Of a DNA stretch of 61,846 nucleotides, positions 8,759-17,220 are shown piece by piece (the stretch's first letter is position 1; each line of letters begins with the position of its first letter). A program made the position numbers and the translations under genes. Source of the DNA: Paracoccus sp. UBA889 (GTDB lineage Bacteria; Pseudomonadota; Alphaproteobacteria; Rhodobacterales; Rhodobacteraceae); the NCBI GenBank assembly GCA_002294185.1, contig DBFD01000005.1, positions 1-61,846 of the forward strand, in the 5' to 3' direction. The notes under the pieces were generated by a model. That model ran no database searches and was not told where the DNA came from. It was given only the letters and a program-made list of their open reading frames with translations.

Positions 8759-9229
8759 TCATGCCGGCCTCAGGCTCGGTGGCGTCGATCGGCCGTATCC
8801 GCCGCGCCAGTCCACAATATTACCGTGAATCGATGCGGCGATGCGGCTGGCACGCTCGATCACATGCGCCGCACCTTCCGGCGGACAGGTTTCGCGGGCG
8901 GTCTGTGAAAACAGATCGAGCCAGCGATCGAAATGTGCTTGCTCCACCGGCAGCCCAAGATGCGCCTGCATCGGAGAGCCGTGGTAGCGACCTGTCATCA
9001 GGGCCACGGAAGACCAGAAATCGACCATCCGGTCGAGATGCGGCGGCCAGTCGGTGATCCGTTCGGCGAAGATCGGACCCAGAAGCGCGTCTCGCCTGAT
9101 CCGGTCGTAGAATCCGTGAACCAGACGGGTCAGAACAGCGTCATTCAGCCCTGTCCGGTCCATCAGGGCCGATGTGATCTCTGGCCTGAGGGTGACGGTT
9201 GCTTTGGGCGTCGCTAGGGGAGGGGGCAT
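8759..9229 (-). CDS. Group III truncated haemoglobin
   Basis: About 156 aa of 2-on-2 globin. The B-helix FYDRIRRDALLGPIF, a CD/E region with DFWSS and GRYHGSP, the proximal histidine in MQAHLGL and the group-III tryptophan in FDRWLDLF are all visible. Such proteins bind O2/NO and are tied to nitrosative stress or microaerobic growth. An ATG start (9229) is used; a GTG at 9238 in the same frame is possible and neither has a clear ribosome site. It is divergent from nsrR with an 80-bp gap, pointing to NsrR control. Confidence 0.93.
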   Translation of the reverse strand: MPPPLATPKATVTLRPEITSALMDRTGLNDAVLTRLVHGFYDRIRRDALLGPIFAERITDWPPHLDRMVDFWSSVALMTGRYHGSPMQAHLGLPVEQAHFDRWLDLFSQTARETCPPEGAAHVIERASRIAASIHGNIVDWRGGYGRSTPPSLRPA

Positions 9230-9248
9230 GTCATTCACACTTGAATAG

Positions 9249-9261
9249 GCATTTTCAATGC
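9249..9261. promoter_or_regulatory. Inverted repeat in the trHb/nsrR divergent promoter (candidate NsrR site)
   Basis: GCATT-TTC-AATGC is a perfect 5-bp inverted repeat, embedded in an A/T-rich stretch (TTGAATAGGCATTTTCAATG) that stands out from the GC-rich flanks. GCATT arms resemble the NsrR half-site, but the spacing is shorter than the published symmetric motifs, so the protein assignment is tentative. Confidence 0.45.
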
Positions 9262-9309
9262 TGTTTTATAGAGCCGACACGCCCACGTAAACCCCGACGA
9301 GATTTTCTG

Positions 9310-9744
9310 ATGCGTCTGACCGCCTTCACCGATTTCGGCCTCCGGGCGCTGATGCGGATCGCCAGCGAACCGGAACGCGCCTTTTCGACCGCCGAGATCG
9401 CCGATGAGTTCGGCATATCCCGCCATCACCTGACCAAGACCATGGCGGCGTTGGCCAATGCGGGTTTTCTGACAACGAGACGTGGTGCCGGAGGCGGGGC
9501 GATGCTGGCCCGACCGGCGGCGCAGATCGGACTGGGCGAGGTGGTGCGGGTTCTGGAACGCGATCAACCGCTTGTCGAATGCTTTCGGGTCGATGGCGGG
9601 GCCTGCGTGATCACGCCGCAATGCCGTCTGAAATCCTTTCTTTTCGCAGCCGAAGCCGCGTTTCTGGACCGGCTCGACCATTTCACCCTGGCCGATTGCG
9701 CGCTGGATCCGCGCGGTCGGCCTGTAAAGGAGGCATTGTCGTGA
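9310..9744 (+). CDS. nsrR: Rrf2-family NO-sensing repressor NsrR
   Basis: A 144-aa protein opening MRLTAFTDFGLRALM, the characteristic NsrR N-terminus. The winged HTH (STAEIADEFGISRHHLTK) is followed by GAGGGAMLARPA. Three cysteines at C91, C99 and C105 can ligate an Fe-S cluster. NsrR derepresses NO-detoxification genes when NO attacks the cluster. It faces a truncated haemoglobin and is followed in overlapping frames by a small protein and NnrU, a coherent nitrosative-stress unit. Of the Rrf2 family, NsrR fits better than IscR on N-terminus and neighbours. Confidence 0.88.
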   Translation: MRLTAFTDFGLRALMRIASEPERAFSTAEIADEFGISRHHLTKTMAALANAGFLTTRRGAGGGAMLARPAAQIGLGEVVRVLERDQPLVECFRVDGGACVITPQCRLKSFLFAAEAAFLDRLDHFTLADCALDPRGRPVKEALS

Positions 9745-9992
9745 AGCTGAGGCTGACCGAAACGGGCGTCGAAGTCGCCGCGGAAGACCTTGCCCCGCTT
9801 CTGGAACTGGATCCGTCCGATCTGCGCCGTCAGATGCGCGACGGAGCGGTGACAACCCGGTACGAGGTCGGCCAGGACGCGGATGCGGGCCGGTTCCGTG
9901 TCACCTTTCAATCCGCCGATTGGCGGGTCAGGTTCACATGCGCCAGCGATGGAACCGTGCTGAAACGACTGCGCAACAGGCGCGGCGGATGA
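9741..9992 (+). CDS. Small conserved protein (possibly DUF6522)
   Basis: 83 aa starting at a GTG whose last two bases begin the nsrR stop (GTGA overlap), with AAGGAGG about 8 nt upstream; this decides the start. The sequence (KLRLTETGVEVAAEDLAPLL, then QMRDGAVTTRYEVGQD) is an all-soluble, beta-rich small domain of the kind seen beside NO-response genes in Rhodobacteraceae. The DUF6522 label is from memory. Function is unknown; coupling to nsrR and nnrU suggests a role in NO response. Confidence 0.75.
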   Translation: MKLRLTETGVEVAAEDLAPLLELDPSDLRRQMRDGAVTTRYEVGQDADAGRFRVTFQSADWRVRFTCASDGTVLKRLRNRRGG

Positions 9993-10696
9993 TGTCGTCC
10001 GGGACAGCGGTTGCGTCCGAAGTCATGACAGGCTGGATCGAATTCGCCGCCGCGATCGCGGTGTTCTTTCTCAGCCATTCGCTGCCGATGCGTCCGGCCG
10101 TCCGCGCGCGTGGCGTCGAATATCTGGGCCGCGGCGGCTTTGGCCTGCTGTATTCGGCGCTGTCGATTGCGGCGCTGGCCTGGATGATCGGCGCCGCGGG
10201 TCGCGCGCCCTTCGTGCAGCTTTGGCCGCGGCAGACCTGGCAAACCCTGGTGCCGTTGATCGCGATGGCACTGGCATGCCTGATTGCCGCCTTCTCCATC
10301 GCCCGGCCCAATCCCTTTTCCTTCGGCGGCGGGTCTTCGGGTTTCGATCCCGCCAGGCCGGGGATCGTGCGCTGGCTGCGGCACCCCATGCTGGCGGCGC
10401 TGGCATTGTGGGCTGCAAGCCACATGGTGCCCAACGGCGATCTGGCGCATGTCCTGCTTTTCGGCATATTCGCGGCCTTCGCCGTTCTGGGAATGCGCCT
10501 CGTGGACCGGCGCAAGCAGCGCCAGATGGGTGTCGCGCAGTGGGCCGCGCTGCGACGCGCGGCGGGGACCGGACCCTTCGTGCCGCGTCCTGTCTCGTCC
10601 GCCCATGCCGCGATCCGCTTTGGGATCGCGGCGGCTCTGTATGTGACGCTGATCGTGTTGCATCCGGTGGTGATAGGCGTGTCGCCTCTGCCCTGA
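9989..10696 (+). CDS. NnrU family membrane protein
   Basis: About 235 aa from the ATG overlapping the previous stop (ATGA); MTGWIEFAAAIAVF at 10025 is an alternative start nearer the usual family N-terminus. About six hydrophobic segments, the loop RARGVEYLGRGGFGLLYS and the RHPM and NP-F-FGG motifs are those of NnrU, a membrane protein tied to nitric-oxide metabolism and denitrification regulators. The third frame of an nsrR operon is a natural place for it. Its biochemical activity is not established. Confidence 0.85.
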   Translation: MMSSGTAVASEVMTGWIEFAAAIAVFFLSHSLPMRPAVRARGVEYLGRGGFGLLYSALSIAALAWMIGAAGRAPFVQLWPRQTWQTLVPLIAMALACLIAAFSIARPNPFSFGGGSSGFDPARPGIVRWLRHPMLAALALWAASHMVPNGDLAHVLLFGIFAAFAVLGMRLVDRRKQRQMGVAQWAALRRAAGTGPFVPRPVSSAHAAIRFGIAAALYVTLIVLHPVVIGVSPLP

Positions 10697-10923
10697 CAGG
10701 GATCGGTCTGGCCGTTTGCGCGAAAAGATGCGTCTCCGAAAGACCTGTCTGCCGCGCAGGATTGCAGAATTGCGCCCGTGGATGTCGGGTGACGCTGGTG
10801 CCGTGCGGCGGGAAGGTTGCATAGAGAATGGCAGGCGAATAAATTGACATCCATGATACCGATTTACGGCGGCCCGTGACGCCGTAGAATGACAGGGACG
10901 GTCGAGGACGGACGGAGCGACAT

Positions 10924-11646
10924 ATGCGCATGGACATTCACAACGCCGACGTCCCCGTGCTGTGTCGCGCCTGCGAAGCACGGCATCGCGGAATCTGTGG
11001 CGCGCTTGATGCGCCGGAACTGTTGCGGCTGGGTCGGACCAGCAGCAGACACGAATACGGTGCCGGAACGACCCTTGTCGCCGCCGGGGAACGCCCCGAA
11101 CATTGTTCGAACATCCTCAGCGGAGTCGTGAAGCTTTCCAAGCTTCTGCCCGACGGGCGCCAGCAGGTCGTCGAGTTGCAGTTCGCGCCGGATTTTCTGG
11201 GCCGGCCGTTCGGCGGCGAAAGCGATGTCCTGGTCGAGGCGGCGACCGATGTGCGGCTGTGCTCGTTCCCGCTCGACATGCTTCAGACGATGATGGCCGG
11301 GTCGGCGGCCTTCGAGACGCGGATGCATCGCCAGGCGCTGCGTCAGCTGGACGATGCCCGCGACTGGATGATGACGCTGGGTCGCAAGAACGCGGCCGAG
11401 AAGGTGGCCTCGTTCCTGCTGATGCTTTCGCGCCATGTCCGTCCTCAGCAAGAGGGGTATTCAACCTCCTTCGCGCTGCCGATGGGGCGATCGGACATCG
11501 CCGATTTTCTCGGCCTGACGACCGAGACGGTCAGCCGCCAATTGACCAGGTTGCGAAAGGACGGCGCCATCGCGATTGAAAGAACGCGGCATGTCGAGGT
11601 TCTGGACCTGGACGAATTGAAAGAGGTCGCGGCGGGCGGAACCTAG
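10924..11646 (+). CDS. fnrL: Crp/Fnr-family oxygen sensor, FnrL/FnrP type
   Basis: A 240-aa protein with GGAG 6 nt before the ATG. Four cysteines suited to an O2-labile [4Fe-4S] cluster are present at C14, C17, C25 (CRACEARHRGIC) and C113 (RLCSF), as in FNR. A cNMP-binding-like beta roll and dimer helix follow, then the HTH (MGRSDIADFLGLTTETVSRQ) with the E-SR residues that read TTGA half-sites. It lies 4 kb from no other regulator and next to hemerythrin and cbb3 oxidase genes, whose shared gap carries a perfect FNR box. Its stop overlaps the convergent hemerythrin stop (shared CTAG). Confidence 0.92.
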   Translation: MRMDIHNADVPVLCRACEARHRGICGALDAPELLRLGRTSSRHEYGAGTTLVAAGERPEHCSNILSGVVKLSKLLPDGRQQVVELQFAPDFLGRPFGGESDVLVEAATDVRLCSFPLDMLQTMMAGSAAFETRMHRQALRQLDDARDWMMTLGRKNAAEKVASFLLMLSRHVRPQQEGYSTSFALPMGRSDIADFLGLTTETVSRQLTRLRKDGAIAIERTRHVEVLDLDELKEVAAGGT

Positions 11647-12110
11647 TCGCGCCGCGACAGCGCCTGCCGGTAGAGAGGCAGGATCACGTCCCGATCGAAA
11701 GCCGAGTGCCGCATCAGCGGCCGGAACAGGCCGCGCAGGAGATAGCCGAGCTGATCGGCCTCCGCATGTCTCCGCGACCGGACGAAGCGCATGATGGCTT
11801 CGGCGACGATGGCGGCGTGATCCTCGTCCTCGACATGTTCCGCCCGCAGCCGGTCCAGCGTCGGGCCGATCGACGCTTGCCACGTCAGGATCGCCGGAAA
11901 CACGTGGGTTTCTTCAAGATCCTGGCAGGCCCGCAAGGTCGGATGAAGCGCGTCGGCCAGCATCTTGGCCGCCAGCGTATCGATCCGGTCGGGAAGGTCG
12001 TCGGCCAGCGATTCCAGATCGCGGCACATCCGTTCCTGCCGCGAAATGAGAGCCTCGAAATGCTGCGAAAGGCGGTTGCGTTCCAGGGTGATGTCGATGG
12101 GCACTTGCAC
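11643..12110 (-). CDS. Hemerythrin-domain protein
   Basis: 155 aa from a GTG with AGGAGG 8 nt upstream. Four predicted helices carry the di-iron histidine/glutamate pattern: SQHFEAL, ALHPTLRACQDLEETHVFPA and HVEDEDHAAI, with a further RHSAFDRDVILP at the end. This is the HHE-type cation-binding domain that binds O2 or NO or senses redox. It is divergent from ccoI across a perfect FNR box, so microaerobic induction together with the cbb3 operon is likely. No signal peptide or fused domain is seen. Confidence 0.87.
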   Translation of the reverse strand: MQVPIDITLERNRLSQHFEALISRQERMCRDLESLADDLPDRIDTLAAKMLADALHPTLRACQDLEETHVFPAILTWQASIGPTLDRLRAEHVEDEDHAAIVAEAIMRFVRSRRHAEADQLGYLLRGLFRPLMRHSAFDRDVILPLYRQALSRRD

Positions 12111-12176
12111 CCGATCGCCTCCTGCGACGACATGACGTGCGATGGCATCAGGCTATGCAATCAATCCTTCGCCAAC

Positions 12177-12190
12177 TTGATCCAGATCAA
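12177..12190. promoter_or_regulatory. Perfect FNR box (TTGATCCAGATCAA)
   Basis: This is an exact match to TTGAT-N4-ATCAA. It lies between the divergent hemerythrin start (12110) and the ccoI start (12246), 67 and 56 bp away, so a single dimer could activate either or both promoters at about -41.5. The FnrL-type gene lies 530 bp to the left. Confidence 0.9.
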
Positions 12191-12245
12191 GAAATGGTGA
12201 CGACGCGGCACTAGGAGTTGATGGCCAAATCGTTGGGTCTTTCCG

Positions 12246-14444
12246 ATGCCTGCCTCTGCCGCCCTCCATTCGACAGGTTCTCGAACCGTGACCCTGTCCG
12301 CACCGACGATCCGCTGCGGCGGCTGCGTTGCCGCGATCGAACGCGCCCTTGTCTCGCGCCCCGATGTCGATCGCGCGCGCGCCAATCTGACCCTGCGCCG
12401 GATCAGCGTCACACCCTCGCCCGCAGCGGCCGATCTGTCCGGGATTCTGGCCGCGCTGGACCGGATCGGCCATCCGGCGACCCCGATCGACGCGGCTGAT
12501 CTGTTCGTCGAGGCCGGCGACCGGACCGGTCAGGCGCTGCTGCGCGCGGTCGCCGTGGCGGGGTTCGGCGCGATGAACGTGATGCTGCTGTCGGTGGCGG
12601 TCTGGTCCGGCGCGACCGGGGCGACGCGGGACAGCTTTCATCTGATCTCGGGGCTGATCGCGGTGCCGATCGTGGCCTATGCGGGGCGGTTCTTTTTCGT
12701 TTCAGCCTGGCGCGCACTGCGCCGGGGCGGCGTGAACATGGATGTGCCCATCGCGCTGGCCATCGCGCTGGCCACGACGCTGAGCCTGTACGAAACCGCG
12801 CGCGGCGGGGACCAGGTATTCTTTGACGCGGCCGTGACACTGACCTTCTTCCTGCTGATCGGTCGCTGGCTGGACCACCGGATGCGGGACCGGGCGCGCA
12901 GCGCGATGACGGGTCTGGCACGTCTTGCCGTGCGCGAGGCGGTCGAGGTTGCGCCCTCGGGCGCGACGCGCGCGGTCACGGTCGATGCCATCGTTGCGGG
13001 CATGGTCCTGCGGATCGCGCCGGGCGAGCGGATCCCGGTCGATGTCCGCATCCTTGCCGGTGCCTCCGATCTGGACCGGTCGCTCGTCACCGGAGAATCG
13101 CGTCCCGTCAGCGTGGGTGCCGGCTGCGAGGTCGAGGCCGGGGCGCTGAACCTGACCGGCCCCGTGGACGCGGTGGCCCTGCGCCCCGTCAGCGACAGTT
13201 TCCTGGCGCAGATGATGGCGATGCTGGCCACGGCCGAGGAAGGGCGCGGCCGCTATGTGCGCATCGCCGACCGCGCGGCGCGGCTTTATGCGCCGCTGAT
13301 CCATCTGCTGGCGCTGGCGACGTTCATCGGCTGGATGGCCGTGACCGGCGATTGGCAGGTGGCGGCGTTCGTGGCGATCAGCGTGCTGATCGTGACCTGC
13401 CCCTGCGCGCTGGCCCTGGCCGTTCCGGTCGCCCATGTCGTCGCCGCCGGCCGGTTGATGGCCGATGGCATCCTGATGAAGGACGGATCGGCGTTGGAAC
13501 GGCTGGCGCATATCGACCGCGTGGCCTGGGACAAGACCGGCACGCTGACAACCGGCGAACCGACGATCCGTGCATGGCCCGACATGGATGCCGCGTCGCG
13601 AAGGGCGGTTACGTCGCTGGCCGCACGGTCGGCGCATCCGGCGGCGCGCGCGATCGCAAGGCGCCTTGTCGCGCCCGCCATGATGTCGGCGGATGTGCCG
13701 ATGGATGTGGTGGAACGCCCCGGATTCGGCGTCGAGGGTGTGATCGCCGGCCAGCGGGCGCGGCTGGGGCGGGCCGTCTGGGTCGGCGAGATCGCGGCCG
13801 ATATGGCAACCGGGGACGGTCCCGCCTTTGCCTTCGACGGAGGCGCGATGCTGCGGTTTGCGCTGGACGAAGACCTGCGCGACGGCGCGGCGGATGCCGT
13901 GGCGACCCTGGCCGGGATGAACCTGGCCGGCGAGATCCTGTCCGGCGACGCGGCCCCGGCCGTGGAACGGGTCCGGCGCCTCCTGGGGCTGGGCGGGGCG
14001 CAATCGGGCATGAAGCCCGCGGACAAGATCGCCCGGCTCGACGACCTGCGCGCGCAGGGCATCCGGGTGCTGATGGTGGGCGACGGGCTGAACGACACCG
14101 CGGCGCTGGCCGCCGCACATGTGTCGATGGCGCCGGCAACGGCATCGGATGCGGGCCGGGCCGCCGCCGATCTGGTGTTCCTTCGCGACGATCTGCGCGC
14201 GGTGCCGCAGGCCGTCGGCCTTGCCCGCCGCACCGGCCGCATCGTCCGGCAGAATTTCGGCCTGGCGATCCTCTATAACAGCATCGCGGTCCCGCTGGCG
14301 GTCGCGGGCCTTGTCACGCCGCTGATCGCCGCCATCGCCATGTCGGCCTCCTCGGTCGCGGTGGTGGCCAATTCGCTGCGCCTGAACCGGCGCAGGGCGC
14401 CGATTGCGGCACCCGGTGCGGTGCTTTGCGAGGTGCCGGCATGA
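12246..14444 (+). CDS. ccoI: Copper-translocating P1B-type ATPase CcoI/FixI
   Basis: A 732-aa membrane pump supplying copper for cbb3 oxidase assembly. An N-terminal metal-binding domain carries C24-x2-C27 (RCGGCVAAIE). TM segments follow, then the ion-path motif CPC at about 385-387 (VTCPCALALAVPVA), phosphorylation D429 (DKTGTLTTGEP), and the hinge GDGLNDTAALAAAHVS. The start has only a weak ribosome site; a GTG at 12288 is an alternative. It is first in the operon, behind the FNR box, and its stop overlaps ccoS (ATGA). Gene order and the FixI-like length separate it from general CopA pumps. Confidence 0.93.
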   Translation: MPASAALHSTGSRTVTLSAPTIRCGGCVAAIERALVSRPDVDRARANLTLRRISVTPSPAAADLSGILAALDRIGHPATPIDAADLFVEAGDRTGQALLRAVAVAGFGAMNVMLLSVAVWSGATGATRDSFHLISGLIAVPIVAYAGRFFFVSAWRALRRGGVNMDVPIALAIALATTLSLYETARGGDQVFFDAAVTLTFFLLIGRWLDHRMRDRARSAMTGLARLAVREAVEVAPSGATRAVTVDAIVAGMVLRIAPGERIPVDVRILAGASDLDRSLVTGESRPVSVGAGCEVEAGALNLTGPVDAVALRPVSDSFLAQMMAMLATAEEGRGRYVRIADRAARLYAPLIHLLALATFIGWMAVTGDWQVAAFVAISVLIVTCPCALALAVPVAHVVAAGRLMADGILMKDGSALERLAHIDRVAWDKTGTLTTGEPTIRAWPDMDAASRRAVTSLAARSAHPAARAIARRLVAPAMMSADVPMDVVERPGFGVEGVIAGQRARLGRAVWVGEIAADMATGDGPAFAFDGGAMLRFALDEDLRDGAADAVATLAGMNLAGEILSGDAAPAVERVRRLLGLGGAQSGMKPADKIARLDDLRAQGIRVLMVGDGLNDTAALAAAHVSMAPATASDAGRAAADLVFLRDDLRAVPQAVGLARRTGRIVRQNFGLAILYNSIAVPLAVAGLVTPLIAAIAMSASSVAVVANSLRLNRRRAPIAAPGAVLCEVPA

Positions 14445-14617
14445 CGATCCTCTATCTGCTGATCCCGATCACGCTGGTCATGGGTGCCATCGGCCTTGGC
14501 GCCTTCTTCTGGAGCCTTCGCAGCAGCCAATACGACGATCTGGCGGGCGATGCCGAACGCATCCTGCATGACGACGGCGACACCCCGCTTGTCCCGAACA
14601 AGGAGACCCCACGATGA
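14441..14617 (+). CDS. ccoS: cbb3-type oxidase assembly protein CcoS
   Basis: A 58-aa protein with one TM helix (ILYLLIPITLVMGAIGLGAF), then the family tail FFWSLRSSQYDDLAGDAERI. It is required for cofactor insertion into cbb3 oxidase in Rhodobacter. It overlaps ccoI by 4 nt at its start and ccoN by 4 nt at its end, so expression is tightly coupled. Confidence 0.95.
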   Translation: MTILYLLIPITLVMGAIGLGAFFWSLRSSQYDDLAGDAERILHDDGDTPLVPNKETPR

Positions 14618-16266
14618 TAAAGCGTCTGACCATAGCCGAACGGCAGACCGCGATGCTGCTTTCGGTCCTGATCGCCCTGGCAGGCTTTGCCATGGCCGTC
14701 ATCGGGCGGGGCGATCCGATGGGGGTGCATGGCTGGATCGTGCTGATCCTTGCCGGGGCGCTGTTCTTCGCTCTGGCCAGCGCGCTCTACGAACCCGAGC
14801 CGACCGAGGATCGCGCGGTCTCCTATTATGATGATCCCACCAAGGTCGGAATCCTGCTGACGCTGGTCTGGGCGGTCGCGGGCATGGGCATGGGGGTCTG
14901 GGTCGCGGCGCAACTGGCCTGGCCCGACCTGCGCTTTGACGCGGCCTGGTCCAGCTTCGGGCGCATCCGGCCGGTCCATACGTCCGGCGTGATCTTCGGC
15001 TTCGGCGGCAATGCCCTGATCGCCACCTCGTTCCACATCATGCAACGCACCAGCCGCGCGCGCATGGCGGGCCACATCTCGCCCTGGTTCGTGCTGCTGG
15101 GCTTCAATCTGTTCTGCATCATCGCGGCCACCGGCTATCTGATGGGCGTCACCCAGTCCAAGGAATACGCAGAGCCGGAATGGTATGCCGACATCTGGCT
15201 GGTGATCGTCTGGATCGTGTATTTCGTGCTCTATATCCGCACGCTGGCCCGCCGGAACGAGCCCCATATCTATGTTGCCAACTGGTATTACCTGGCCTTC
15301 ATCCTGGTCGTGGCGGTGCTGCACATCGTCAACAACCTGGCCGTCCCGGCATCCTTCGGCGCAGCCAAAAGCTATTCGGCCTTTTCAGGCGTGCAGGATG
15401 CCATGACGCAATGGTGGTATGGCCATAACGCGGTGGCCTTCTTCCTGACGGCAGGCTTCCTTGGAATGCTCTACTATTTCCTGCCCAAGCGGGCCGAGCG
15501 GCCGATCTATTCCTATCGCCTGTCGATCCTGTCCTTCTGGGGGATCACCTTCTTCTATATCTGGGCGGGATCGCACCACCTGCACTATACCGCCGTTCCG
15601 GAATGGGTGCAGACGCTGGGCATGACCTTTTCGGTCATGCTGCTGGTGCCGTCCTGGGCCAGTGCCGGCAACGCGCTGATGACGCTGAACGGGGCCTGGC
15701 ACAAGGTCCGGGACGACGCCACGCTGCGGTTCATGATGGTGGCGGCGGTATTCTATGGCCTGTCCACCTTCGAGGGATCGTTCATGGCGATCCGCCCGGT
15801 CAATTCGCTGTCGCATTATACCGACTGGACCGTGGGACATGTGCATGCGGGGGCGATGGGCTGGGTCGCGCTGATCACCTTCGGGTCGATCTATGCGCTT
15901 GTTCCGGTGCTGTGGCGCAAGCAGACGATGTATTCCTGGAAGCTGGTGGAATGGCACTTCTGGCTCGCCCTGGGCGGGACCGTCGTCTACGTCTTCGCGA
16001 TGTGGAACAGCGGCATCACCCAGGGGCTGATGTGGCGCACCTATACCGAAAGCGGCACGCTGGCCTATTCCTTCACCGACACGCTGGTGAAGATGCACCC
16101 CTATTACATCGCGCGCGCCATAGGCGGGGCGATGTTCTTTGTGGGTGCCGTGATCGGGGCGTTCAACGTCGTGATGACGATCCGCAGCGTCGGCCATCAG
16201 GCACAGCAACTTGACTATCCCACCGGGTCGGAGGCCAACGAGCCTGCCGTTCCGGCGGCGGAGTAG
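14614..16266 (+). CDS. ccoN: cbb3-type cytochrome c oxidase subunit I
   Basis: The 550-aa catalytic subunit of the proton-pumping, high-affinity O2 reductase. It has about 12 or more TM helices; the low-spin haem ligand histidine near RPVHTSG; the CuB/cross-link region WWYGHNAV; the HH pair in GSHHLHYT; and the high-spin haem histidines in VGHVHAGAMGW. The ATG overlaps the ccoS stop. It lies in the FNR-box-led operon with ccoO, ccoQ and ccoP immediately after. Confidence 0.97.
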   Translation: MIKRLTIAERQTAMLLSVLIALAGFAMAVIGRGDPMGVHGWIVLILAGALFFALASALYEPEPTEDRAVSYYDDPTKVGILLTLVWAVAGMGMGVWVAAQLAWPDLRFDAAWSSFGRIRPVHTSGVIFGFGGNALIATSFHIMQRTSRARMAGHISPWFVLLGFNLFCIIAATGYLMGVTQSKEYAEPEWYADIWLVIVWIVYFVLYIRTLARRNEPHIYVANWYYLAFILVVAVLHIVNNLAVPASFGAAKSYSAFSGVQDAMTQWWYGHNAVAFFLTAGFLGMLYYFLPKRAERPIYSYRLSILSFWGITFFYIWAGSHHLHYTAVPEWVQTLGMTFSVMLLVPSWASAGNALMTLNGAWHKVRDDATLRFMMVAAVFYGLSTFEGSFMAIRPVNSLSHYTDWTVGHVHAGAMGWVALITFGSIYALVPVLWRKQTMYSWKLVEWHFWLALGGTVVYVFAMWNSGITQGLMWRTYTESGTLAYSFTDTLVKMHPYYIARAIGGAMFFVGAVIGAFNVVMTIRSVGHQAQQLDYPTGSEANEPAVPAAE

Positions 16267-16270
16267 ACCC

Positions 16271-17050
16271 ATGTTCAGAACACTTCTCGGACCGTTTGCC
16301 CGGTTCTTCGAATTTCACGCCAAGACCCATTACCGGGCCGAGCGGCATTCCATGGCCCTTGCCGGGGGCATCCTGCTGGCCGCAAGCATCGGCGGCTTCA
16401 TCGAGATCGCGCCGCTGTTCACCATCGACGACACGGTCGAGGCCGCGCCCGACATGCGGCTTTATACGCCGCTCGAACAGGCCGGGCGCGACATCTATAT
16501 CCGCGAAGGCTGCTATGCCTGCCACAGCCAGATGATCCGCACGCTTCAGGATGACGTGGACCGCTACGGCCCCTATTCGCTGGCGGCGGAAAGCAAGTAC
16601 GACCACCCGATGCTGTGGGGATCGAAACGCACCGGGCCGGATCTGGCACGCGTGGGCGAGAAATATTCCGACGACTGGCAGGTGCGCCATCTGGCCGATC
16701 CCCGCGCCCTGGTGCCGGAATCGGTCATGCCGCAATACGCCTTTCTGCTCGACACCCCGCTGGAAACCGAAAGCCTTCCGGGCCGTCTGGCCGCCCTGCG
16801 GGCCGTGGGCGTGCCTTATTCCGACGCCCAGATCGCAAACGCGGCCAGCGACGCCTTCGGTCAGGCCATGCCCGACAGCGACCGCGCGGGGGGCGTTCTG
16901 GACCGCTATGGCGAGGAAACCAACCTGCGCATCTTCGATGGCCGCCGCGACCGCCTGACCGAGATGGACGCACTGGTCGCCTATCTTCAGATCCTGGGCG
17001 GCCTGACCGATCTGGCGGCCCGGACGCAACCGGCCAGAGGAGAGAACTGA
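16271..17050 (+). CDS. ccoO: cbb3-type cytochrome c oxidase subunit II (monohaem)
   Basis: A 259-aa membrane-anchored c-type cytochrome. The N-terminal TM anchor is at about residues 28-48; the haem motif CYACH is near residue 78, and methionines that can serve as the sixth ligand are present (ESVMPQY). The start MFRTLLGPF lies 4 bp after ccoN. The stop overlaps ccoQ (TGATG). It passes electrons from CcoP to CcoN. Confidence 0.96.
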   Translation: MFRTLLGPFARFFEFHAKTHYRAERHSMALAGGILLAASIGGFIEIAPLFTIDDTVEAAPDMRLYTPLEQAGRDIYIREGCYACHSQMIRTLQDDVDRYGPYSLAAESKYDHPMLWGSKRTGPDLARVGEKYSDDWQVRHLADPRALVPESVMPQYAFLLDTPLETESLPGRLAALRAVGVPYSDAQIANAASDAFGQAMPDSDRAGGVLDRYGEETNLRIFDGRRDRLTEMDALVAYLQILGGLTDLAARTQPARGEN

Positions 17051-17220
17051 TGGAACTGAGCTATGAATGGACATCGGCCTTCGCCCAGTCCTTCGGTCTG
17101 ATCTACCTGATGGTCCTGTCGGTGGCGATCGCCGTCTATGCGTTCTGGCCCAGCCTGGGCAAGCGCTTCGACAAGGCCGCCAAGAGCATCCTGAACGATG
17201 AGGACGGCCCATGTCGGTAA
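17050..17220 (+). CDS. ccoQ: cbb3-type oxidase subunit CcoQ
   Basis: A 56-aa, single-TM protein (FGLIYLMVLSVAIAVYAFWP) followed by GKRFDKAAKSILNDED, the usual CcoQ tail. The start codon overlaps the ccoO stop and its end overlaps ccoP by 10 nt. CcoQ stabilises the CcoNO-CcoP interaction. Confidence 0.94.
   Translation: MELSYEWTSAFAQSFGLIYLMVLSVAIAVYAFWPSLGKRFDKAAKSILNDEDGPCR

Noticed and set aside
9239-9262. TTGA...TCAA pattern as an FNR box in the trHb/nsrR gap
   Set aside because: TTGA and TCAA are separated by 10 bases rather than 6, so this is not an FNR site; the GCATT dyad is a better reading.
10845-10862. TTGACATCCATGAT as an FNR box upstream of fnrL
   Set aside because: The right half is ATGAT, not ATCAA; only one half-site fits, so autoregulation is not supported.
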